Below are positions 1 through 5,718 of a stretch of DNA of 5,847 bases, piece by piece. The notes below the pieces were generated by a model, which saw only the letters and a list, made by a program, of their open reading frames with translations, searched no databases and had not been told where the DNA came from. Each line of letters opens with the position of its first letter. The stretch's first letter is position 1. The translations under genes were made by a program, and so were the position numbers. This DNA is from Blastocatellia bacterium (GTDB lineage Bacteria > Acidobacteriota > Blastocatellia > Pyrinomonadales > Pyrinomonadaceae): positions 1 to 5,847 of the forward strand of contig PSRF01000159.1 in assembly GCA_003175865.1 (NCBI GenBank). Direction: 5' to 3'.

Positions 1-1
1 A

Positions 2-496
2 GCACTGACGCTTTATGGATTAGCCGACAATGGTCAGGGAGCGGCCGACGCTGAGTATGGGTCGGCTGGCGATCAGTGGTTTGCGGATTTCATTTTCCGC
101 TGTCCGGTTACGACTCAAGCTATGTGGCATTCCTTGTTGAATCCATCGACGTATGAGTACGAGTTGCAACATGCAATTCCAGGACAGGAATCACAAGGAG
201 CGATTCACTCTTCGGATCTACCGTACGTGTTTGGTTACTTTCCGAAGTCGGGGAACATTTCGGGAAACTTCGGCGAGATCGATTTTAGACTTGCGGATCT
301 GATTGAGACTTACTGGACCAATTTCGCGAAGACTGGTAACCCGAACTCTTCTGGAGTTCCGACCTGGCCCGAGTTTGGAAATTCAAAGTCATTCATCCGG
401 TTCACGCAAAGTGGAAACGTCACAGTAAATTCAGAACTCAGAAAACCACAATGCGATGTGTTACGCGAAATATTTAAGCAGCGCATGGGTAATTAG
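2..496 (+). CDS. Type-B carboxylesterase/lipase, C-terminal part (5' end outside window)
   Basis: The reading frame is open from the left edge and ends at TAG 494-496, giving 164 residues of the C-terminal third of a type-B carboxylesterase (alpha/beta hydrolase fold, the family that includes acetylcholinesterase). Seen: a QWFADFIFRCP segment (residues 25-35), the catalytic-His motif GAIHSSDLPYVFG with the His codon at 206-208, and the late motif YWTNFAKTGNPN (about residues 104-115). These match the family order, and the His corresponds to the catalytic histidine of GVIHGYE-type motifs in cholinesterases. The nucleophilic Ser (GESAG motif) would lie before the window. Such enzymes hydrolyse carboxylic esters and are often exported in bacteria, but the signal peptide cannot be seen and the substrate is unknown. 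An internal ATG at 122 is not the true start because homology continues upstream of it. A VOC gene follows after 36 bp and may share its transcript. Confidence 0.9.
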   Translation, partial: ALTLYGLADNGQGAADAEYGSAGDQWFADFIFRCPVTTQAMWHSLLNPSTYEYELQHAIPGQESQGAIHSSDLPYVFGYFPKSGNISGNFGEIDFRLADLIETYWTNFAKTGNPNSSGVPTWPEFGNSKSFIRFTQSGNVTVNSELRKPQCDVLREIFKQRMGN

Positions 497-520
497 TATC
501 GAGTACTGAGTTCAGAGGCT

Positions 521-525
521 GAGGT
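521..525 (+). promoter_or_regulatory. Ribosome binding site of the VOC gene
   Basis: GAGGT lies 7 nt before the ATG at 533 and fits a Shine-Dalgarno sequence. It supports this start codon and independent translation of the VOC gene after the esterase stop. Confidence 0.6.
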
Positions 526-532
526 AGTTTCA

Positions 533-955
533 ATGAACTCTGATTCAAATCTAAAGCAGGCAGTCCCATTCTTTGGTGTCTCTGACATGGACACCTCAAT
601 TCGCTTTTACATTGAGGGACTTGGATTTCACATAAAGTACAACTGGACTGATGATGGTAAGTTGCGCTGGTGCTGGCTCAAGCGTGGCGACGTTGCGCTG
701 ATGCTCCAGGAGTTTTGGCGAGACGGAAAACATGAGGGAAAGCCGGAAGGGAAGTTGGGCCAGGGAGTTTCGATCTGCTTCATCTGTGAAGACGCAGTTA
801 AGTTTTATCGCGAACTAACCTCACGAAATATCTCCGCCTCGAGGCCATTTGTCGGAAACAACATGTGGGTGACGACGGTAATCGATCCGGATGGTTATCG
901 GTTGGAGTTCGAAAGTTACACTGATGTTCCAGAGGATTCGGTCCTGGACGAGTAA
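533..955 (+). CDS. VOC-superfamily protein (glyoxalase/bleomycin-resistance fold)
   Basis: This is a complete 140-residue protein with the size and pattern of a single-chain VOC (vicinal oxygen chelate) protein. The first beta-alpha-beta-beta-beta module opens with VPFFGVSDMDTSIRFYIEGLGF (residues 11-32 or so). The second starts near residue 78 (GVSICFICEDAVKFYREL) and ends with the typical DPDGYRLEFES (118-128). Aligned by eye with E. coli glyoxalase I, the Glu of the last strand (E125) is kept. The two metal-ligand His positions, one on the first strand of each module, are hydrophobic or otherwise not His. That favours a bleomycin-resistance-like ligand-binding role, or an enzyme with other ligands, over a classical metal-dependent glyoxalase. 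The substrate cannot be told. The start is supported by GAGGT 7 nt upstream. It lies 36 bp after the esterase on the same strand, so co-transcription is plausible. Confidence 0.85.
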   Translation: MNSDSNLKQAVPFFGVSDMDTSIRFYIEGLGFHIKYNWTDDGKLRWCWLKRGDVALMLQEFWRDGKHEGKPEGKLGQGVSICFICEDAVKFYRELTSRNISASRPFVGNNMWVTTVIDPDGYRLEFESYTDVPEDSVLDE

Positions 956-1123
956 GGTTGAAGATCTGGAGATGCGGTTGACAGAACTATTTATGATTGA
1001 TCATTTCAGCCGACGTGCCGCATCATGAATCAACAGGACGAAAAAATGACAAATGAAGAATCATAAATGAGCAATGATAAATAATTAGTTAGACCTCTAA
1101 GTTCGAGCTACGAGTTTCCTCAC
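956..1123. other. Intergenic gap before comEC, AT-rich right half
   Basis: This 168 bp gap separates the VOC gene from comEC. A perfect TTGACA stands at 978-983, but no convincing -10 hexamer lies at the right distance: 17 bp downstream gives TCATTT. An AATAAT at 1080-1085 has no matching -35. The comEC promoter is presumably here but I cannot place it. The right half (1041-1085) is a run of degenerate AAATGA-type words. An inverted repeat in the gap is listed separately. Confidence 0.5.
989..1068. repeat. AT-rich inverted repeat, 18 bp arms, upstream of comEC
   Basis: The left arm 989-1006 (ATTTATGATTGATCATTT) and right arm 1051-1068 (AAATGAAGAATCATAAAT) are complementary at 16 of 18 positions, with two adjacent mismatches, around a 44 nt spacer. 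The right arm sits in a stretch where AAATGAnn recurs (1043-1050, 1051-1058, 1065-1072). The region is AT-rich, so some pairing is expected by chance, but 16/18 with clean ends is more than I would expect. It could be an operator-like site, an mRNA leader hairpin or a degraded small repeat. Confidence 0.5.
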
Positions 1124-3832
1124 ATGACTACTCCTCACACAAGACGGTTCAGTCATTTTCCACTTGCACAACTCGCCGTGGCTTTCTGTCTCGGCATTCT
1201 TGCAGCTAATCAATCGCCTCATCGATCCTATGCCTGGCTGATCGTGTGCGCGGTTTGCACTCTTGGTGCGACAACTGCCCTCATTTATCAAAGACATACA
1301 GCGAGCGGATTGTTGTTGCTGATGTCGATGCTCTGCGCTGCAGGTGTCCTCACTTCGCTTGACCGCACGCAGAACTCAAATGGAGTCAAACAGTTCTTGA
1401 TCGGGAATGAAGTCGGCGAAAAGGAACAGCTTGTGTTGACAGGCACACTGACTGGCCCAGTAGAGTTCGCCCGAGATCGTTTGTACCTGAGCCTCAGTGT
1501 TGAGCGGGTCGAATTTAACCAAACTGAGCATGTCATTGCGGGTACTGTTAGTTTGGTTGCCATCCTTCAAAATCAGCAGAATCAGCAGGCTTATCGCAAC
1601 ATCGATCTAAATTACGGCGATCGCGTTCGAGTCAAAGCCTCATTACGGATAGCGGATCAATTTCGCAATCCCGGAGTTTCTACTCTCACTGAATACCTTG
1701 AAAGACGACAACTCGACGCGGTTGGATCAGTCAAATCTCCCGCATCGATCACGCTACTAAGCCGTCGAAGCTCGTTGAGTCCGTTGGCGCTGCTTTATCA
1801 ATCAAGGCAGAAAGTACAGACGGCAATCGACAGCTCATTCGACACTGAAACAGCGGGAGTGCTCGACGCAGCAATGCTTGGTAATCGCTTCAACCTATCT
1901 TCTGGTGTCATGGAGCGGTTTCGAGCGGGTGGAACTTTTCACGTCCTGGTGATTAGCGGCCTCCACATAAGTTTTCTTGGCGGTATCGTCGTCCTTTTTG
2001 CACGGCGTCTAACTCGCAATCGCGTTTTGAGGTTTCTTTCTTCAACGGTTGTCGTCTGGTGTTACTCACTCGCCGTTGGTGCAGAAGCGTCTGTCGTGCG
2101 AGCCGCGCTGATGTTTACATTCGTTGCGTTCGGCAGTGTGGTGTTCCGGCAAGCATCATCGCTGAATGCACTGGGAGGCGCAGCGTTCCTCTTGCTACTC
2201 CATCGCCCACTTGATTTGTTCGATCCTTCTTTGCAACTAACATTTCTTTCTGTGCTTGCAATCGTAGTAGTCGCGTGGCCCCTGATTCTGAAACTGACGG
2301 CGATCGGAACCTGGCATCCGACACGTCGCACACCTTATCCGCCTAATTGTTCGCATTGGCTAAGGACCGTTTCTGAAACGTTGTTCTGGCGTGAAAGTCG
2401 ATGGCGGAAGGAAATTGCGCGTTCGGCCCATTCATACCGGCTCAGGAAGTCACGCGCTGCAATCTGGTTGGAGCGTTATCAGTTGCAAGGCTGTCTGCGA
2501 TTTGTCTTTTGCGCAGTAGTGGTCTCGGTCAGCGTGCAGATTCTTCTGCTGCCGTTGCTGATAACCTACTTTCATCGTTTGTCGTTTTCTTCGATTCTTC
2601 TAAATATCGGGGTCAGCGGGCTAATGGCGATGTTAGCACTGGTTGCGGGCGTTGCTTTGCTTTTGATGCAGCTGAGTGCGGCCCTTGCAGTACCTTTCGT
2701 TTTTCTTGCGAACACACTCAATTGGCTGATGGTTCACAGCGTTGACCCGTTTACCAGGCTCGGTTTGGATTCAATAAGACTGCCGGAATACTCAGGTTGG
2801 TTCCGAGGCATCTATTTTTTGTACTACGTCCCGCTGTTTGTTCTGGTGCTTGCACTATCAAACTGGGAGCCACTGAGGCGATCTCGTTCTCCAGGAGCAA
2901 TACACCTTCAATTTGTTCTTGGCGCAGCCGTTCAACTGGTGTTGCTCGCAATTCTGATCTTTCATCCGTGGAGCGCGCGCATAAACGATGGCCATCTCCA
3001 CGTCGATCTTCTTGACGTGGGGCAAGGCGATTCAGCTCTCGTAACAATGCCTGATGGAACAACTTTGCTCATCGATGGTGGTGGTAGACCAAACTTCTTT
3101 CGAGGAAACGATGAAGCGCCAGTGCGTGACACGCGCAGTATTGGTGAAACAGTCGTGTCAGAATACTTGTGGTGGCGTGGACTCGACCAGGTCGATTACG
3201 TCCTCGCAACGCACGCTGATGCGGATCACATCGATGGTTTAAACGATGTGGTTCGAAATTTCTCGGTTCGGGCCGCCATAGTTGCCAGGACACCATCAAA
3301 CGATCCAGAGTTCGCGCATTTTGCCGAGACACTCAAATCAACTAACACCCCTGTTAAAGTCATTGGTGCTGGCGACGTGCTTTCGTTTGGTGAAGTTTCT
3401 GCCCTTGTTCTTGCGCCAGCAGCGACGAGTGATGTCAACGCACCATCAGGCAACGATGACTCATTGGTCCTACGTCTCAAATTTGGTTCGCGTGCGTTTT
3501 TGTTGACGGGCGACATTGAAAAGACCGCCGAATCATCTATTTTGATGCGTGGACGGGAACTCGGTTCGGATGTAGTAAAAGTTCCGCATCATGGAAGTCG
3601 GACTTCCTCGACTGAACCTTTCGTGGTTGCAACACGACCAAGGTTTGCAATTATTTCTGTTGGACAAACGTCGATGTTCGGGCATCCCCATAAGGAAGTT
3701 GTCGAACGCTGGCTGGCGCATGCTGCCCAAGTTCTTACCACTGGACGATGCGGCACCATCTCATTTTCAACAGACGGAAGCGATCTCCAACTCAGCACAT
3801 ACGTCCCGTGTTACCAAGTTGCACTTAAGTAG
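1124..3832 (+). CDS. comEC: ComEC/Rec2 family competence protein, DNA-uptake channel
   Basis: This complete 902-residue inner-membrane protein should import single-stranded DNA during natural transformation. Domain order is standard. There is an N-terminal hydrophobic block (about residues 12-76), then a soluble OB-like DUF4131 region (about 100-215). The polytopic Competence domain (about 245-615) carries the signature HVLVISGLHISFLGG (273-287). A C-terminal metallo-beta-lactamase domain (about 622-900) has DVGQGD (631-636), LLIDGGG (648-654), HADADH (697-702), LLTGDIE (793-799), PHHGS (821-825) and GHPH (853-856). The presumed metal-binding motifs all look intact, so the nuclease-like domain is probably active. 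A charged stretch at about 396-458, rich in Arg and aromatic residues, splits the membrane helices and helps make the protein longer than the roughly 776-residue B. subtilis form. ATG 1124 is the first usable start after an in-frame TAA at 1082-1084. Its Shine-Dalgarno is weak (CGAG about 9 nt upstream). No other com gene is in the window. Confidence 0.96.
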   Translation: MTTPHTRRFSHFPLAQLAVAFCLGILAANQSPHRSYAWLIVCAVCTLGATTALIYQRHTASGLLLLMSMLCAAGVLTSLDRTQNSNGVKQFLIGNEVGEKEQLVLTGTLTGPVEFARDRLYLSLSVERVEFNQTEHVIAGTVSLVAILQNQQNQQAYRNIDLNYGDRVRVKASLRIADQFRNPGVSTLTEYLERRQLDAVGSVKSPASITLLSRRSSLSPLALLYQSRQKVQTAIDSSFDTETAGVLDAAMLGNRFNLSSGVMERFRAGGTFHVLVISGLHISFLGGIVVLFARRLTRNRVLRFLSSTVVVWCYSLAVGAEASVVRAALMFTFVAFGSVVFRQASSLNALGGAAFLLLLHRPLDLFDPSLQLTFLSVLAIVVVAWPLILKLTAIGTWHPTRRTPYPPNCSHWLRTVSETLFWRESRWRKEIARSAHSYRLRKSRAAIWLERYQLQGCLRFVFCAVVVSVSVQILLLPLLITYFHRLSFSSILLNIGVSGLMAMLALVAGVALLLMQLSAALAVPFVFLANTLNWLMVHSVDPFTRLGLDSIRLPEYSGWFRGIYFLYYVPLFVLVLALSNWEPLRRSRSPGAIHLQFVLGAAVQLVLLAILIFHPWSARINDGHLHVDLLDVGQGDSALVTMPDGTTLLIDGGGRPNFFRGNDEAPVRDTRSIGETVVSEYLWWRGLDQVDYVLATHADADHIDGLNDVVRNFSVRAAIVARTPSNDPEFAHFAETLKSTNTPVKVIGAGDVLSFGEVSALVLAPAATSDVNAPSGNDDSLVLRLKFGSRAFLLTGDIEKTAESSILMRGRELGSDVVKVPHHGSRTSSTEPFVVATRPRFAIISVGQTSMFGHPHKEVVERWLAHAAQVLTTGRCGTISFSTDGSDLQLSTYVPCYQVALK

Positions 3833-3848
3833 AGACGCTGAGATCAGT

Positions 3849-3960
3849 ATTCAAGCTCTTCTGTCGGACCCCGCACTCTCGTGCGCATAACTTTGACACC
3901 AGCCAATTGCATCCAAACAGAGCGCACGAGACGTACGCGGTCCGACTGTAGAGCTTGAGT
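3849..3960. repeat. Long imperfect hairpin between convergent comEC and modA
   Basis: The left arm 3849-3886 pairs with the right arm 3922-3960 around a loop of about 35 nt. Two blocks pair well: TCAAGCTCT..TGTCGGACC-type sequence (3851-3870) with its complement (3941-3958), and TCTCGTGCGC (3877-3886) with GCGCACGAGA (3922-3931). A few mismatches and one bulge separate them. The structure lies in the 176 bp gap where comEC (ending 3832) and modA (ending 4009) converge, so either transcript could form it. No T-run follows on either strand, so it is not a classic intrinsic terminator. It may block read-through by other means or be a small palindromic mobile repeat. It lacks the TTTGTTA motif of the other two elements. 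Nothing else is seen in the gap. Confidence 0.75.
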
Positions 3961-4008
3961 GATGAAGCGAGCGGTACTACTAAAGGGCGAGTTAGAGACA
4001 AACCTTTA

Positions 4009-4779
4009 CTAATTTCCGCCAGACGAGAAAGTGAATCCATATTTCGTCAGAATGGAACGTCCCATAGCGCCTGCTATGAAAGTTACAAAGGCCCGAGCCT
4101 CTCTCTCTTGGTGCGTGCCTTTGATTACTGCAACTGCCTGATCGAGTGGCTTGTGAAGATTTTCGGGAATCAAAGTCCAGCGCCCATCGCTCTGTTTCGC
4201 TAAAGAAAGCGCGACAATTGCGACCTCAACATTTCCGGTCTCCGCGTACTGTAACGTCTGACGAATGTTATCGCCGAAGACGAGTTTCGAATTCACGGTT
4301 TCCCAGATTCCCGCGCTCTGCAATGCCTCGCGAGCAGCCATACCGTATGGCGCATGATCTGGATTCGCGATCGCTATGCGCTTCACTTCTGGTTTGGTCA
4401 GGTCGGAAACTTTATCGACGTGGACATTACTGTCTTTCGTGGTCCAAAGCACGATGCGACCACGCGCGTAGATTGCTTTCGTATCGTTGAGAATGAGTCC
4501 CTTGCTTTCAAGTTCATTGATGTAATCAACGTTCGCTGCAGCAAAGACGTCCATTGGTGCGCCATTTTCAATCTGGCGTGTCAACAATCCCGTTGAGCCG
4601 AAACTGAATATAACGCGAGTACCTGTCGCGGATTGAAATTGACGACCGATCTCTTCAAAGGCTGGGGTTAAGTCGGCGGCTGCAGCGACGGTTAGTTCGT
4701 TGTTTGTTATCGGTAGCGCGTTGTTTGAGTGTTTACACGCCGAAAGGAACAGAAGAGCAATTAGCAGAGTGCGTTTCAA
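4009..4779 (-). CDS. modA: Molybdate-type ABC transporter substrate-binding lipoprotein ModA
   Basis: This complete 256-residue periplasmic-binding-protein-fold protein captures an oxyanion, probably molybdate or tungstate, for an ABC importer. A lipoprotein signal is clear: MKRTLLIALLFLSAC with lipobox LSAC, Cys15 being the lipidated residue. Family landmarks follow: LTVAAAADLTPAFEEI (29-44), SFGSTGLLTRQIENGAPMDVFAAA (59-82), IANPDHAPYGMAAREAL (137-152), AIVALSLA (187-194) and a C-terminal ILTKYGF (243-249). Compared from memory with E. coli ModA, Ser62 is kept, but the first ligand Ser is Asp36 and the Tyr170 region reads ALSLA, so the anion site differs from the E. coli form. The start is TTG 4779: an in-frame TAA lies 47-49 bp upstream, no ATG or GTG lies between, the signal peptide begins here, and GAGAGAG precedes it. 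No modB or modC lies downstream; comEC converges instead. It may be co-transcribed with the cysteine dioxygenase gene upstream. Confidence 0.93.
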   Translation of the reverse strand: MKRTLLIALLFLSACKHSNNALPITNNELTVAAAADLTPAFEEIGRQFQSATGTRVIFSFGSTGLLTRQIENGAPMDVFAAANVDYINELESKGLILNDTKAIYARGRIVLWTTKDSNVHVDKVSDLTKPEVKRIAIANPDHAPYGMAAREALQSAGIWETVNSKLVFGDNIRQTLQYAETGNVEVAIVALSLAKQSDGRWTLIPENLHKPLDQAVAVIKGTHQEREARAFVTFIAGAMGRSILTKYGFTFSSGGN

Positions 4780-4788
4780 GGTTGACAG

Positions 4789-4797
4789 TCTCTCTCT
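4789..4797 (-). promoter_or_regulatory. Purine-rich ribosome binding site of modA, supporting a TTG start
   Basis: On the - strand AGAGAGAGA (4797-4789) lies 9 nt before TTG 4779. Together with the lipoprotein signal that starts at this codon and the absence of ATG or GTG back to the in-frame TAA, it decides the start. It sits directly next to the palindromic repeat that begins at 4799. Confidence 0.55.
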
Positions 4798-4798
4798 G

Positions 4799-4908
4799 GG
4801 TGTGCGGAGCCGGGCCGCGCTTTGTTAATGCTCAAACATTGCACACCTCAACTTCTTTCTTGAGTACAGAGTGAGTTTAACAAAGCGGCGCCAGGCCCGC
4901 CGCACTCA
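4799..4908. repeat. REPIN/BIME-like element A (two inverted repeat units)
   Basis: The left unit 4799-4828 and right unit 4877-4908 are in opposite orientation. Read outside-in, both have GTGCGG near the start and CTTTGTTAA at the end. Each contains a small stem: GCGG/CCGC in the left unit and GCGGCG/CGCCGC in the right. The 48 bp centre (4829-4876) is unrelated to that of element B and holds a CTCAA/TTGAG hairpin (4847-4864). The element fills most of the 135 bp gap between the cysteine dioxygenase stop (6 bp away) and the modA start (19 bp away), so it would form a large hairpin in a transcript running into modA. It is probably a short non-autonomous palindromic repeat; no transposase is visible nearby. 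Confidence 0.8.
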
Positions 4909-4914
4909 AAAGTG

Positions 4915-5484
4915 TTACTCAGGATTGTCGTTGGGTGTGTACAGATCGATTTGAGGGCTGCCGACTTTATAAGTATGGAGTACACCGAGTGGAGGTGCGT
5001 AGACGTGAATAGTGATGAGGTCTTGGCCACTAACTTCGGGATTACCAAGTTGATGGATGTCTGGGACATCGGCTCCCGTAATTTCACCGCTTCGACACTC
5101 GCGGCCATTCTTGTAACAAAGCCCGCGACCCTCTTCGTAACGGAAGTTTGACTCCCATAAAACGCCCTGCTGAATCTTAACGACCCCGTGGGAGCCATTA
5201 TGATCGTGAATGGGTGTTCGTTGTCCTGGACGCCAACAAAGCACGAGCATCTCAACGGCCCCGTTTCGACAGACGCGATGACGCCAGTAATTTCCTTCCT
5301 TGAAACCGAGATAGGGTTCCAGATCGGTCGAAGTAATCTCTGTGGCCGCCAGCCAACTACTGATTTGTTCGAGAGACGGAGGCGACGCCTGTCCCTGCAG
5401 GGTTTCGATCAATTCAGCAAAAGTTATTGAGACTGTTTTTGGCGGCTGCGTCGTGACGTTGTTATCAGAGACTTGGGTCGACAA
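4915..5484 (-). CDS. Cysteine dioxygenase type I (cupin), Arg-type
   Basis: This complete 189-residue protein of the cysteine dioxygenase family is a cytosolic cupin that uses Fe(II) and O2 to turn L-cysteine into cysteine sulfinate. The family core is clear: LVLCWRPGQRTPIHDHNGSHG (80-100) supplies His93 and His95, and PDIHQLGNP (141-149) supplies the third iron ligand His144. TIHVYAPP (158-165) holds His160 and Tyr162, matching the His155/Tyr157 pair of rat CDO. Arg68 in NYWRHRV matches rat Arg60, which binds the cysteine carboxylate; this marks an Arg-type enzyme rather than the Gln-type 3-mercaptopropionate dioxygenases. Gly100 replaces the mammalian Cys93, so no Cys-Tyr crosslink can form, as in other bacterial forms. 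The start is TTG 5484: GGAG lies 9 nt upstream, and no ATG or GTG is found back to an in-frame TAA near 5553. A good promoter lies upstream. Catabolic and sulfur-regulatory partners are not in the window. Confidence 0.94.
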   Translation of the reverse strand: MSTQVSDNNVTTQPPKTVSITFAELIETLQGQASPPSLEQISSWLAATEITSTDLEPYLGFKEGNYWRHRVCRNGAVEMLVLCWRPGQRTPIHDHNGSHGVVKIQQGVLWESNFRYEEGRGLCYKNGRECRSGEITGADVPDIHQLGNPEVSGQDLITIHVYAPPLGVLHTYKVGSPQIDLYTPNDNPE

Positions 5485-5493
5485 GGTTCTGTA

Positions 5494-5498
5494 CTCCA
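5494..5498 (-). promoter_or_regulatory. Ribosome binding site of the cysteine dioxygenase gene, supporting a TTG start
   Basis: On the - strand TGGAG (5498-5494) stands 9 nt before TTG 5484. This makes TTG the best start, since the frame offers no ATG or GTG upstream before its stop codon. Confidence 0.6.
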
Positions 5499-5549
5499 GG
5501 AAGAATTTGGAACTACTCGGAGGATGTTCGGCGTGGTTACCGAAAAAGT

Positions 5550-5578
5550 TTTATAGCCGGATAAACGAGCAGAGTCAA
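5550..5578 (-). promoter_or_regulatory. Sigma70-type promoter of the cysteine dioxygenase gene
   Basis: On the - strand a -35 box TTGACT (5578-5573) and a -10 box TATAAA (5555-5550) each match consensus at 5 of 6 positions and are separated by exactly 17 bp. Transcription would start near 5543, giving a leader of about 60 nt before TTG 5484. The promoter starts 9 bp past element B, so the gene can be expressed independently of the upstream glycerate kinase. modA may be read from the same promoter, since no good promoter is visible directly before it. Confidence 0.7.
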
Positions 5579-5587
5579 GACACCGAC

Positions 5588-5713
5588 TTTGGAGTGCGGT
5601 GGCCTGGCACCGCTTTGTTATACCGTCGACTCGCGCTCGGCTCGCTAACAAAGTCGAGTCTTTAACGAGCGATCCGCTGTAACAAAGCGACGTCGGGCGG
5701 TCGCACTCCAAGG
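5588..5713. repeat. REPIN/BIME-like element B (two inverted repeat units)
   Basis: The left unit 5588-5622 and right unit 5678-5713 are inverted. Read outside-in, both carry TTGGAGTGCG and then CGCTTTGTTA. The inner stems are GCGGTG/CACCGC (left) and GCGAC/GTCGC (right): sequence differs but pairing is kept. The 55 bp centre holds a further TAACAAAG (5646-5653) and a perfect 6 bp GACTCG/CGAGTC pair (5628-5633 with 5655-5660), so the whole element could fold as a branched structure. The element starts 5 bp after the glycerate kinase stop on the - strand and ends 9 bp before the cysteine dioxygenase promoter. It is the same family as element A. No T-run follows, so a simple intrinsic terminator is unlikely, though a 3'-end role is possible. 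Confidence 0.85.
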
Positions 5714-5718
5714 AGAGA

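Noticed and set aside
978..1006. Perfect TTGACA as a comEC promoter -35
   Set aside because: No acceptable -10 lies 16-18 bp downstream; TATGAT at 992-997 is only 8 bp away. Kept only as a note in the intergenic entry.
2062..2333. Overlapping open frames on the - strand inside comEC
   Set aside because: They are shadows of a strongly coding + strand frame and show no recognisable domain or ribosome binding site.
3849..3960. tRNA or structured ncRNA gene in the convergent gap
   Set aside because: The fold is one long hairpin without cloverleaf arms, a T-loop sequence or a CCA end, so there is no support for a tRNA or a known ncRNA.
4782..4787. TTGACA on the + strand just before modA
   Set aside because: No -10 follows at the right distance, and it would drive transcription antisense to the cysteine dioxygenase gene with no gene to serve.
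4823..4851. Possible modA promoter on the - strand: TTGAGG, 17 bp, TTAACA
   Set aside because: The spacing is right, but the -10 matches consensus at only two positions and lies within the conserved repeat tail, so it is not specific to modA.
5424..5711. Open frame on the - strand covering element B and the promoter
   Set aside because: It overlaps the 5' end of the cysteine dioxygenase gene in another frame and runs through a palindromic repeat; its composition is unlike a real protein.
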